From the NCBI GenBank assembly GCA_016704655.1, contig JADIZR010000005.1, positions 219,629 through 283,628 on the forward strand: 64,000 nt of DNA, given 5' to 3'. Made by a program: the position numbers and the translations under genes. Origin of the DNA: Pseudomonadota bacterium. GTDB lineage: Bacteria; Pseudomonadota; Gammaproteobacteria; Steroidobacterales; Steroidobacteraceae. This document shows, in pieces, positions 1-8,957 of the stretch (position 1 is its first letter; the number at the start of each line of letters is the position of its first letter). The notes beneath the pieces were generated by a model that was given only the letters and a program-made list of their open reading frames with translations, did not search any database and was not told the DNA's origin.

Positions 1-1200
1 AACCGGATGGAAGCGCTCGGCGAGGCGCAGGAGACGGTCGATTTCTTCCGGCACTACGCCGACGACTTCGAACAGCATGGCGGCTACGAGCACGAGTTAC
101 CGAACGACCCGTTGCCGAACGTCGTCTCGCGCAATCGCAGCGTCATGCGCCCGTATGGCGCGTGGGTAGTCATTGCGCCATTCAATTTTCCGCTGGCGCT
201 CGCCGGCGGTCCGACGGCCGCCGCGCTCGTCACCGGCAACACCGTCGTGGTCAAAGGCGCGACGGACACACCCTGGGCAGGACGCCTGCTCGCCGACTGC
301 ATCCGTGATGCGGGACTGCCACCCGGCGTTTTTCAGTACCTCTCGGGATCGGGCCGCGAGGTCGGCGAAGCCCTGTCGGCGCATCCCGCAACGGCCGGCA
401 TCACGTTCACCGGTTCCGTTGCCGTCGGGACGCAGCTGCTGCAGCGCATGGCGTCGGGACCCTGGCCACGTCCGTGCATTGCCGAGATGGGGGGCAAGAA
501 TCCCTGCATCGTCACGGCGCGAGCCAATCTCGACGACGCCGCCGCCGGCATCGTCCGATCGGCGTACGGCATGGGTGGCCAGAAATGCTCCGCCCTGTCA
601 CGTCTGTATGTCGACCATACGGTGGCCGACGAGCTGATCGCAGGCATGCGCGCGCAGATCGACGCGGTCCGGATCGGCGATCCATGCTGCCGCGACAACT
701 GGTTGGGCCCGGTCATCAATGCGAACGCAACGGCGAATTACGCGCGCTACGTACGTGAACTCCGCGCTGGCGGCGCCACGGTGATCACGGCTGCGGGCTT
801 GCTGGATGCGGCAGAATTCGCACGCGGTCACTACGTGCAACCCGTGCTCGCCGAGGCACCGCTCACGCATCCGCTGTGGCGGCACGAAATGTTCCTGCCG
901 ATCCTCATGCTGCATCGGGTCGAGAGTCGCGACGAGGCCATGCAGCTGGCAAACGACACCAACCTTGGGCTCACGGCAGGTTTCTACGGCGACGCCGAAG
1001 AAGTACCGTGGTTTCACGAGAACATCGAAGCCGGAGTCACCTATGCGAATCGATGCCAGGGTGCCACGACGGGCGCGTGGCCAGGCTACCAGCCTTTCGG
1101 CGGCTGGAAAGGCTCCGGTTCCACTGGCAAGGCCATCGCGTCGTTCTACTACCTGGCGCAGTACCAGCGCGAACAATCGCGTACGGTGGTCGAACCGTGA
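1..1200 (+). CDS. Aldehyde dehydrogenase, 5' end outside window
   Basis: NAD(P)-dependent aldehyde dehydrogenase, closest in feel to the 1-pyrroline-5-carboxylate dehydrogenase branch. The reading frame is open to the first base, so about 130-150 N-terminal residues lie upstream. Visible are the cofactor-binding part with IAPFNFPLAL, the general-base Glu in AEMGGKNP (about nt 484) and the nucleophilic Cys in GGQKCSA (about nt 586); GQKCSA is typical of the P5C dehydrogenase branch. The C-terminal PFGGWKGSGSTGK motif is complete. The stop overlaps the GTG of the next gene (GTGA), which indicates translational coupling in an operon with CoA-transferase and aminotransferase genes. It probably oxidises the semialdehyde made by that aminotransferase (inference). 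The exact substrate cannot be read from sequence. Confidence 0.88.
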   Translation, partial: NRMEALGEAQETVDFFRHYADDFEQHGGYEHELPNDPLPNVVSRNRSVMRPYGAWVVIAPFNFPLALAGGPTAAALVTGNTVVVKGATDTPWAGRLLADCIRDAGLPPGVFQYLSGSGREVGEALSAHPATAGITFTGSVAVGTQLLQRMASGPWPRPCIAEMGGKNPCIVTARANLDDAAAGIVRSAYGMGGQKCSALSRLYVDHTVADELIAGMRAQIDAVRIGDPCCRDNWLGPVINANATANYARYVRELRAGGATVITAAGLLDAAEFARGHYVQPVLAEAPLTHPLWRHEMFLPILMLHRVESRDEAMQLANDTNLGLTAGFYGDAEEVPWFHENIEAGVTYANRCQGATTGAWPGYQPFGGWKGSGSTGKAIASFYYLAQYQREQSRTVVEP

Positions 1201-2048
1201 CGTCGAAGGTCAGGCCGCTGGGCGATGCGATCGCGACGCACGTGCGCGATGGCGCCTGCGTTGCACTCGAAGGCTTCACGCACCTGATCCCGTTCGCGGC
1301 AGGACACGAGATCATCCGGCAGGGCCGCCGCAACCTGCACCTGGTGCGCATGACGCCGGACCTGATCTACGACCAGATGATCGGCATGGGCTGCGCGAGC
1401 AAGCTCACGTTCTCCTGGGGCGGCAATCCCGGCGTTGGCTCTCTGCACCGACTGCGTGATGCCGTCGAACACCAGTGGCCGGCGCCCCTCGCGCTCGACG
1501 AGCACACCCACGCGGGCGTGGCCGCAGCCTACAGCGCGGGCGCCGCCGGGCTGCCGTTCGCCACGCTGCGCGGCTACCTCGGCACCGACCTGCCGTCCGT
1601 CAATCCGCGCATCCGCAGCGTCGACTGTCCGTTCACGGGCGAACGGCTGGCCGCCGTGCCCGCGCTCAATCCCGACGTCACGATCCTGCATGCACAGCGC
1701 GCAGACCGCCGTGGCAACGTGGCGATGCACGGCATCGTCGGCGCACAGCGCGAGGCCGCGTTCGCCGCCCGCGCGTTGATCGTAACCGTCGAGGAGATCG
1801 TCGACGAGCTGCCGCCCGCCATGAATGGCATCGTGCTGCCGCACTGGATCGTTAGTGCCGTGGCGCCGTGTCGGGGCGGCGCGTATCCATCGTACGTCCA
1901 CGATCATTACGCGCGCGACAACGGCTTCTATCAACGCTGGGATACGATCGCGCGCGAGCGCAATGGCTTCCTGGCCTGGATGAACAGGCACGTCCTGGCG
2001 AGCCGCGATCACGCGGCGTTCCTGGCCAGCCTGCGGGAGGTCGCGTGA
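1197..2048 (+). CDS. CoA-transferase subunit A (glutaconate CoA-transferase type)
   Basis: Alpha subunit of a family I CoA-transferase, 283 residues, which with the next gene would move CoA between short acyl or dicarboxylic acids. I chose GTG 1197 because it overlaps the upstream stop as GTGA and the protein begins with the family-like TSKVRPLGDAIATHVRDGACVALEGFTH. Other family signs are the SWGGNPGVGSL stretch and DVTILHAQRADRRGNV near residue 165. Its own stop overlaps the GTG of subunit B. Resembles GctA-like subunits found with acyl-CoA degradation genes; the donor and acceptor acids are unknown. Confidence 0.85.
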   Translation: MTSKVRPLGDAIATHVRDGACVALEGFTHLIPFAAGHEIIRQGRRNLHLVRMTPDLIYDQMIGMGCASKLTFSWGGNPGVGSLHRLRDAVEHQWPAPLALDEHTHAGVAAAYSAGAAGLPFATLRGYLGTDLPSVNPRIRSVDCPFTGERLAAVPALNPDVTILHAQRADRRGNVAMHGIVGAQREAAFAARALIVTVEEIVDELPPAMNGIVLPHWIVSAVAPCRGGAYPSYVHDHYARDNGFYQRWDTIARERNGFLAWMNRHVLASRDHAAFLASLREVA

Positions 2049-2854
2049 GCGACTGGACACGCGAAGAAATGATGACCGTCGCCGCAGCACGCCAGCTGTG
2101 GGACGGTTGCGTCTGTTTCGTCGGCATCGGCCTGCCCAGTGCCGCGTGCAATCTCGCGCGCCTCACGCACGCGCCCGATGTCGTCTTGGTCTACGAATCC
2201 GGCACGCTCGGGACACGGCCGGACGTGTTGCCACTGTCGATCGGCGACGGCGAACTCGCCGATACCGCGGCCTGCGTCATCCCGCTGCCGGAGGTTTTCA
2301 GTTACCTGCTGCAGGCCGGTCGCGTGGACGTGGGTTTTCTTGGCGCTGCGCAGGTAGACAGGTACGGCAACCTGAACAGCACCGTGATCGGTCCGTACGA
2401 CGCACCAAAGACCCGCTTGCCCGGCGCGGGCGGCGCCACGGAGATCGCGGCCCATGCCCGACAGACGTTCGTGATGCTCAAGGCCACGCCGCGCAGCCTG
2501 GTCGCACAACTCGATTTCCGCACCAGCGCAGGGTTTCTCGAAGGCAATGGCGCTCGCGCCAGAACGACGATGCGTGGCGCGGGCCCGCGGACCGTGATCA
2601 CCGACTTCGGTGTGCTCAAGCCGCTCCCGCAGACGGATGAACTGCACTTGTCGGCTCTCTTCGACGGTGTGACCGTCGAAGAGGCCCGCGCTGCAACCGG
2701 CTGGCCGCTCAAGGTTGCCGCGTCGGTCGATGCGATTACGCCGCCGACGCCCATCGAACTCGAAACCCTGCGCGCCTTGCAAGCGCGCACCCGCGAGGCG
2801 CATCGCCGCCCGTGCGACTTCCGCCTGAGGCGGGATTCCCTCCAGGAGCCTACC
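2045..2854 (+). CDS. CoA-transferase subunit B, no stop codon before next gene
   Basis: Beta subunit partner of the preceding gene. It starts at GTG 2045, overlapping the subunit A stop. Family features are FVGIGLPSAACNLARLTHAP, the YESGTLG segment and the VGFLGAAQVDRYGNLNST stretch around residue 110. The family normally ends near residue 250-265, here around the segment ending LETLRALQARTREAHRR. No in-frame stop occurs there: the frame runs on without interruption into the aminotransferase. A TGA at 2826 lies in another frame, so a one-base error could hide the true stop. The end given here is the base before the aminotransferase start and is approximate. Confidence 0.8.
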
Positions 2855-4185
2855 GTGACGAACCCGCATATCAAGACCCCCCTCCCCGGCCCGAACGCCC
2901 GGGCCATGCTCGCGCGCGACCTGTCCGTCGCTTCGCCTTCCTATCCGCGCGATTACCCGTTCGTGATGTCGCACGGGCGCGGCACCGAGGTCTGGGACGT
3001 CGACGGCAATCGCTTCCTCGATTTCGTCGCCGGCATCGCCGTTTGCTCGACGGGACATGCCCATCCGAAGGTGGTCGATGCCATCAAGACCGCGGCGGAC
3101 AAATTCCTGCACGTCTCGAGTGACTACTGGCACGAGAACATGACGCGCCTGACCGAGCGCCTGGCCGAACTGGCGCCGATGGGCGAACCCGTCATGAGCT
3201 TCCTGTGCCAGTCCGGCACGGAATCGGTCGAAGGCGCGATCAAGCTCGCGCGCTACGTGACCGGCCGTCCGCGATTCATCGGCTTCCTCGGCAGCTTCCA
3301 CGGCCGTACGATGGGGTCGCTCGCGTTCACGTCGAGCAAGTACACGCAGCAGAAGGGCTTCGCGCCGACGATGCCCGGCGTGACGCACGTGCCTTATCCG
3401 AATCCATACCGGCCCCTGTTTGCCGGCGCGGACCAGGGCAAGGCGGTGCTCGATTACATCCGCATGCTGTTCGAGCGCAACGTGCCGGCCTCCGAAGTCG
3501 CCGCGATCCTCATCGAGCCCCTGCAGGGTGAGGGCGGTTACCTGTGGCCACCCGAGGGCTTCCTGGCCGGCCTGCGCACGCTCTGCGACGAGCACGGCAT
3601 CCTGCTGATCTTCGACGAAGTGCAGTCCGGAGTCGGCCGCACCGGCAGGATGTGGGCGTGCGAGCACTCGGGCGTGAAGCCCGACATCATGACCAGCGCC
3701 AAGGGACTCGGCTCCGGCATGCCGATCGGCGCGATCATCGCGAAGAAGCAGATCATGGAGCACTGGAAGCGCGGTGCGCACGGCAACACGTTCGGCGGCA
3801 ATCCGCTGAGTTGTGCTGCGGCGATCGCGACGCTGGACCTCGTCCAGTCCGAGTACGCGGCCAACGCCGCGCGCGTAGGCGAGCATTTCATGGGGCGCTT
3901 GCGCGAGATGCAACGCGACTACCCGTGCATCGGCGAAGTCCGTGGCAGGGGGCTCATGATCGGGATGGAATTGGTCGAGAACGATGCCGAACGGACACCC
4001 GCCCGGGCGTTGTGCGACCGCCTCGTGACCCGCGGCTACCACAACGGCCTGCTGCTGCTTGCGTGCGGGCGTCAGCACGCTGCGGTTCATGCCGCCACTC
4101 TCGACGACCATCGCCGAGAGTCGACGAAGCGATCGGCTTGTTGCGCAACTCGCTCGACGAGGCGCTGCAGGGCAAGGGCGCGTGA
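2855..4185 (+). CDS. Class III aminotransferase (GabT/acetylornithine type), frameshifted near 3' end
   Basis: PLP-dependent omega-aminotransferase. GTG 2855 is preceded by AGGAG at 2844-2848, an ideal ribosome binding site. Family motifs in order: DVDGNRFLDFVAGIAVCSTGH, QSGTESVEGAIKLAR, the PLP-contacting IFDEVQSGVGRTG, and the Schiff-base Lys in TSAKGLGSG. The frame breaks near 4067 (GGG run) and again near 4116; crossing both gives a normal C-terminus (VSTLRFMPPLSTTIAE, then VDEAIGLLRNSLDEALQGKGA) ending at TGA 4183. Two compensating-type single-base additions in 50 bases look like sequence error. Likely transaminates an omega-amino acid such as 4-aminobutyrate or 5-aminovalerate, with the neighbouring dehydrogenase as next step (inference). 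Confidence 0.85.
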
Positions 4186-4191
4186 GACGAG

Positions 4192-5493
4192 ATGCACCAG
4201 CCGAAGGAACTCGGATTCTGGATGTGCACGGCCCTCGTGGTCGGCAACACCATCGGCATGGGCATCTTCGTGTTGCCGGCGTCGCTGGCACCCTACGGCT
4301 TCAATGCCATGCTGGGCTGGGGCGTCACGGTGCTGGGCATGACCATGCTCGCGCGCGTGTTCGCGCAACTCGCGCGTGAGTTTCCTGCGGCCGACGGCCC
4401 TTACACCTACATCGAGCAGACCACTGGCAAGCTGCCTGCCTACATCGCGATCTGGTGCTATTGGGTCTCCTGCTGGATCACGAACGCTGCGCTCGCGATC
4501 GGCCTCGTTGGCTATCTGGGCAAGGTGCTGCCGGGACTCGATGCAGTGTCGCCGGTCTTGCTCGCCACTGCGCTGATCTGGCTGTTCGTCGGCGTCAACC
4601 TGCTCGGGGTGCGCACCGGCGGCGGCGTGCAGATCGTCACGACCGGGCTGAAACTGCTGCCGATGCTCTTCATCCTCGGCCTCGGTGCGTGGCTGCTGCT
4701 CACCGAGCCGTCGGTCTACACGCGCCACCCGCCCACGACTCCGATCACGCTGGAAGCCCTGATGGCAGCATCCACGATCGCACTGTTCGCCATGCTCGGC
4801 ATCGAGTCTGCGGCGGTACCGGCCGGTCGCGTCCGCGATCCGGAGAAGAACATCCCGCGTTCAACGATTTTCGGCACGTTGCTGATGGCCGTCATCTATA
4901 TCGGCGTTTCGGCGATGGCGATGCTGCTGCTGGAGCAGGAACAACTGGCGCAGTCGTCGGCGCCGTTCGCCGACCTGCTCGACCAGTTCGTCGGTGCAGG
5001 CAATGGCCGCCTGCTGTCGGTCTTCGTGGTAATCAGCGGCCTCGGTGCGCTGAACGGCTGGACGCTGCTGGTCAGCGAACTCACGGCCTCGATGGGACGC
5101 CATGGCTTCCTGCCGCAAGCCGTCCGCCGGCTCAATTCTCGCGGCGCGCCGTGGATCGCCCTGGCGTTGACCGCAGTACTCGCCACCGCGATGGTGCTGA
5201 TGAACTACAGCAAGTCGATGGTGGACGGCTTCACGTTCCTGTCACAGGTGGTGACGGCCGCCAACCTGCCGTTGTACCTGCTGTGCGCGATCGCGCTCGT
5301 GGTGCTGACACGCCGCGGCACGCGCAAACTGCCGGGCAGCCTGTTCGTGCTCGGCATTTTCGGCACCGTCTACGTCGTCTTCGCGTTCGTCGGGCTCGGT
5401 CGCGAACCGTTCGTCTGGTCGCTCGTGCTCGGCGCTGCCGGCCTGCCGCTCTATTGGTTCATGCGCCGACGCCGGGCATCGGAGTTGCCATGA
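4192..5493 (+). CDS. APC-family amino acid permease
   Basis: Inner-membrane amino acid transporter of 433 residues with about twelve hydrophobic segments. The N-terminal GNTIGMGIFVLPASLAPYG is the unwound TM1 substrate-binding motif of the APC superfamily, and the following layout resembles the arginine/agmatine antiporter and YjeH branches. ATG 4192 lies 6 bases after the aminotransferase stop, and its stop overlaps the next start as ATGA. It probably supplies the amino acid handled by the upstream catabolic enzymes; whether it is a symporter or an exchanger cannot be told. Confidence 0.85.
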   Translation: MHQPKELGFWMCTALVVGNTIGMGIFVLPASLAPYGFNAMLGWGVTVLGMTMLARVFAQLAREFPAADGPYTYIEQTTGKLPAYIAIWCYWVSCWITNAALAIGLVGYLGKVLPGLDAVSPVLLATALIWLFVGVNLLGVRTGGGVQIVTTGLKLLPMLFILGLGAWLLLTEPSVYTRHPPTTPITLEALMAASTIALFAMLGIESAAVPAGRVRDPEKNIPRSTIFGTLLMAVIYIGVSAMAMLLLEQEQLAQSSAPFADLLDQFVGAGNGRLLSVFVVISGLGALNGWTLLVSELTASMGRHGFLPQAVRRLNSRGAPWIALALTAVLATAMVLMNYSKSMVDGFTFLSQVVTAANLPLYLLCAIALVVLTRRGTRKLPGSLFVLGIFGTVYVVFAFVGLGREPFVWSLVLGAAGLPLYWFMRRRRASELP

Positions 5494-6497
5494 GAATCGC
5501 CATCACGCTTGCTGCGGCGCTCTGCGTCGCGACTGTGCCCGTCCTGCGCGCCGATGACCCGGTCGCGCCGCAGGCTGCGGCTGCAACCGTCGACTACACA
5601 GCCGACGGCCGGCTCCCGCTCGGTACCATCATGGGCCGATTCGACGCCTTGTCGGCTGAACATGGCTGGACCTCCGAGACGATCCATGACTATCCCGACA
5701 CCCCGGAAATCGTAATCAAGTCCTGGCGCACGCCGCATCGGGGTGAGGCCTTGTGGATCCTGTCGGGCATTCACGGCGAGGAGCCGGCCGGGCCGAACGC
5801 CATTGCCGCCAATCTCAAGAGCCTCACGCAACTCGCCGACGCCGGCGTGCCCATCGTCGTCATCCCGCTCGCCAACCCGAAGGCTTATCGGCACAACTGG
5901 CGCTACCCGAACACACCCGAACGCGACTGGAAGAAAGGCGGCGGCTACAGCGTCGGCGATGCCGAGTACCTGCTGCCGGATCTCGACGCGGGAACCAGAC
6001 CCCGCGCGGACAAAGCGCCGGGACCGGAGACCGCGGCGCTGACGCAGTACGTCCTGCGCCTCGCACAGCAGTATCCGCCCCGCATGGTGCTCGACCTGCA
6101 CGAGGACGAACTCTCGACGGAGGGCGGGTACATCTATTCGCAGGGCACACAACCCGAGGGCAATCCCGTCGGAGCGGAGATCGTCCGGCTGCTGCAGGCC
6201 ACAGGCATTCCGTTGCGTCAGTCCGGTCAGACTCGCTTTGGCGAAACGATCGTCGCCGGCGTGATCAGCCGTGACGACAAGGGTCGTCCGATCCGCGACG
6301 GCTCGATCGACGAGCTGCTCGCAGCGACTGAGGTGATCGTCGACGGCAGCAAAGTCCGCGGTCCTGCGGCCCACACCGTGATCGTCGTCGAAACGCCTGC
6401 CTTCGAGGGCTCGAAGTTCGACTTGCGCGTCGCCGCCCAGGGCGCCGTCGTGCAGCACGTGCGGGAACTCTGGCAGCTGAACATGGAGCCACGGTAA
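5490..6497 (+). CDS. Secreted M14-type zinc carboxypeptidase/deacylase
   Basis: Predicted exported zinc hydrolase of 335 residues. The N-terminus MRIAITLAAALCVATVPVLRA is a signal peptide. Zinc ligands are seen in SGIHGEEPAG (HxxE) and the later His in VLDLHEDE; VVETPAF carries the candidate catalytic Glu. This matches the M14/succinylglutamate desuccinylase fold. The start ATG overlaps the permease stop, so it is the last gene of the amino-acid operon. A periplasmic enzyme could release the amino acid that the permease imports, for example from a peptide or N-acyl conjugate (inference). Confidence 0.78.
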   Translation: MRIAITLAAALCVATVPVLRADDPVAPQAAAATVDYTADGRLPLGTIMGRFDALSAEHGWTSETIHDYPDTPEIVIKSWRTPHRGEALWILSGIHGEEPAGPNAIAANLKSLTQLADAGVPIVVIPLANPKAYRHNWRYPNTPERDWKKGGGYSVGDAEYLLPDLDAGTRPRADKAPGPETAALTQYVLRLAQQYPPRMVLDLHEDELSTEGGYIYSQGTQPEGNPVGAEIVRLLQATGIPLRQSGQTRFGETIVAGVISRDDKGRPIRDGSIDELLAATEVIVDGSKVRGPAAHTVIVVETPAFEGSKFDLRVAAQGAVVQHVRELWQLNMEPR

Positions 6498-6550
6498 AGA
6501 CGGCGACTCACCCGTTCACGACGAGACATCCGCCTCATGCCGGGCCAGAC

Positions 6551-7348
6551 ATGAAAAAGCACGTTGATTTCACGCTGAACGACGGCATCGCCGTCATCAC
6601 CATGGACAGTCCGCCGGTGAATGCCTTCACCGACGCTCTGCACGACGACTTTTGCTCCACCCTGGCGACGCTGGCCGGGCAGTCAGTACGGGTCGCGATC
6701 ATCACCGGCACGGGCAGGTACTTCCAGGCAGGTGGCGACATGAATCGCTTCCTGACCCTGAAGACGCTGGCAGACGCCAGGGCCTTCGTCGAACTGGCGC
6801 AGGGCTTCATGAACACCATTGCGGCAACGCCCTACCCGACCATCGCCGCGATCAACGGCTACGCACTCGGGGGTGGACTGGAAATTGCTCTGGCCTGCGA
6901 CGTTCGCATGGCGTCGAGCAGCGCCATCCTGGGACTGCCAGAGGCGCGGTACGGCATCCTGGCCGGTGCGGGAGGTACGCAACGCCTGGCCCGCCTGGTC
7001 GGACCGGGTCGGGCCAAGCTGTTGATGTACACGGGTCGGCAGTTGACTGCTGACCAGGCGCTCAACTTCGGCCTGGTGGAGCACGTGTCGGCACCGGAGC
7101 AGTTGCTGGCGGATTCGATGGCGATGGCCCGCGAAATCGCCGGCAACAGTCCGATCGCCGTCAGGCACATCAAGCGCTGCGTCGACGAGGGGCTGGACCT
7201 GCCCCTCGAGCGAGCGCTGGCGCTCGAGCGCGACTACTGGGCGGGTCTCATTCCGTACCGGGATTACCTGGAAGGGGTACAGGCCTGGCTGGAGAAGCGA
7301 CAACCGGACTATCCCGATCTCCCGGCACACCAGGACGATAGCCCGTAA
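6551..7348 (+). CDS. Enoyl-CoA hydratase/isomerase family protein
   Basis: Crotonase-fold enzyme of 265 residues acting on acyl-CoA thioesters. Visible are the oxyanion-hole segments AIITGTGRYFQAGGDMNRF and INGYALGGGLEIALACD, and the catalytic Glu region LPEARYGILAGAGGTQRLAR, which matches hydratases. The C-terminal helices are complete. No strong ribosome binding site precedes ATG 6551. An acyl-CoA ligase follows 31 bases downstream, so the pair probably activates and then hydrates an aliphatic or ring-derived acid. Hydratase versus isomerase cannot be settled. Confidence 0.88.
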   Translation: MKKHVDFTLNDGIAVITMDSPPVNAFTDALHDDFCSTLATLAGQSVRVAIITGTGRYFQAGGDMNRFLTLKTLADARAFVELAQGFMNTIAATPYPTIAAINGYALGGGLEIALACDVRMASSSAILGLPEARYGILAGAGGTQRLARLVGPGRAKLLMYTGRQLTADQALNFGLVEHVSAPEQLLADSMAMAREIAGNSPIAVRHIKRCVDEGLDLPLERALALERDYWAGLIPYRDYLEGVQAWLEKRQPDYPDLPAHQDDSP

Positions 7349-7379
7349 GCGAACACTGTCCTCGCAACAGAGGTCTGTC

Positions 7380-8936
7380 ATGCCATCTACCGCACAGCCC
7401 CTGCTGACGTCAGTCCCCTGCCGTTACCTGCTCAAGCGTCACGCACTCGAGCGCGCGGGCAAGACTGCCGTCATCGACGGCGTCACTGGCGAGGCGATCA
7501 GTTACGGCGAACTCCACGAGCGCGTCATGCGCATGGCTGGCTGGCTGGCGAGCCATGGCATCGTCACCGGCGACCGCGTGGCGTGCCTGGCATTGAACAG
7601 CAAGGCCTACACCGAGTTCTTCCTGGCACTTGCGTCGATCGGCGCCGTGCTCGTGCCGCTGAACATCCGGCATGCAGCGTCGGAGCTGCGATTCATCATC
7701 GAGGATGCCGGCGCACGGGCCTGCTTTTCCTGCGGCCAGCTGGCGCCGCTCGCCGAAGCAGCGCTGGACGGCAACGCGACGGTTCAGCTGAAGATCCTGC
7801 ATGGCCCGTCACGTGAAGGATGGACCGACTTCAGCAACCTCACTGCTGCGGGCAACCCGGCGCGCGGGATGGAGCCGTCGGTCAGCGGTGAATCCCTGTT
7901 CATGCTGCTGTACACCAGCGGCACGACGGGCAAGCCCAAGGGCTGCATGATTCCGCAGCGCACCTGGACGGGCTATGCAGCCAACATGGCTGCCTGCTTC
8001 GGGATGGGCGAGACGGACGTCTACCTGGCCTTCCTGCCGTATTTCCACGTCGCCGGCTTTGGCACGGCGCTCTCCCAGCTCATCCTCGGCGGCACGATCG
8101 TCACGGCGCCGCTGGCAGATCCAAAGCTCTTCTATCGGCTGATCGCAGAGCATCGCGTCAGCATCGTGTTCCTCGTGCCGGGCATCTCCGCGGCCTTCAT
8201 CGCCGACGAGTCGCGTGCAGCCACTGACACGTCCTCGCTCAGGACCTTCATCAGCGGCGCCGGGGTGGAAAAGCTCGAATTGGTCGACGCGGTCGAGGCG
8301 CAGCTGGGCGCGAAGTACTACGGCATCTACGGCCAGACAGAAGCCGGCGGCAAGGTGACCTGGGCCGACTCACGCATGCTGCGCGACGATCCAACCACCT
8401 ACGGCCACGTCATGCCCTTCTGCGACTACATGCTGGCCGATAACGACGACCACGACGTGCCGCCGGGAGCGATCGGCGAACTGTGCGTGCGCAGCAGCAC
8501 CGTCATGCTGGGCTACTGGAATCACCCCGCAGCCACGGCGGAGACGCTGAAGAACGATTGGCACCATACCGGCGACCTGTTCGTGCAGCTCGCCAACGGC
8601 CAGGTGAAAATGGTCGACCGCAAGAAATACCTGATCAAGACTGGCGGCGAGAACGTCTACCCGCAGGAAGTCGAACAGGTGCTGCTGCGGCACGAAGCCG
8701 TCGCCGACGCGGCGGTGATCGGCATCCCGGATGAACGCTGGGGCGAGGCCGTGAAGGCATTCATCGTCCTCAAGCCGGGACGCGAACTGACGCGCGCCGC
8801 AATCGCGGACTGGGTCGGCGCACACATCGCCGGCTACAAGAAGCCGCGCCACGTCGAGTTCGTCGCTGCGCTGCCGCGCAATGCCTCCGGCAAGGTCGTG
8901 AAGGCGGATCTCGTCACGCGACCAGTCGATGGCTAG
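7380..8936 (+). CDS. AMP-dependent acyl-CoA synthetase
   Basis: ATP-dependent fatty or aromatic acid:CoA ligase of 518 residues (ANL superfamily). The A3 phosphate loop is LYTSGTTGKPKGCM near residue 180, A5 is YGIYGQTEAGG, A8 is the HTGDLFVQ stretch followed by DRKKYLIKTGGENVYPQEVE, and the A10 Lys is in RNASGKVVK. All key residues are present. It resembles CaiC/FadD-like ligases acting on medium carboxylates. A GAGG precedes the ATG by about 8 bases. It sits after a crotonase gene, supporting a role in a beta-oxidation-like route; the substrate is unknown. Confidence 0.9.
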   Translation: MPSTAQPLLTSVPCRYLLKRHALERAGKTAVIDGVTGEAISYGELHERVMRMAGWLASHGIVTGDRVACLALNSKAYTEFFLALASIGAVLVPLNIRHAASELRFIIEDAGARACFSCGQLAPLAEAALDGNATVQLKILHGPSREGWTDFSNLTAAGNPARGMEPSVSGESLFMLLYTSGTTGKPKGCMIPQRTWTGYAANMAACFGMGETDVYLAFLPYFHVAGFGTALSQLILGGTIVTAPLADPKLFYRLIAEHRVSIVFLVPGISAAFIADESRAATDTSSLRTFISGAGVEKLELVDAVEAQLGAKYYGIYGQTEAGGKVTWADSRMLRDDPTTYGHVMPFCDYMLADNDDHDVPPGAIGELCVRSSTVMLGYWNHPAATAETLKNDWHHTGDLFVQLANGQVKMVDRKKYLIKTGGENVYPQEVEQVLLRHEAVADAAVIGIPDERWGEAVKAFIVLKPGRELTRAAIADWVGAHIAGYKKPRHVEFVAALPRNASGKVVKADLVTRPVDG

Positions 8937-8957
8937 CAAGCTCGGGCGCGCGCCTGA

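Noticed and set aside
2009..4291. Long minus-strand open frame opposite the CoA-transferase and aminotransferase genes
   Set aside because: It has no recognisable motif, and the plus strand is clearly coding there. Long antisense frames are common in DNA of this GC content.
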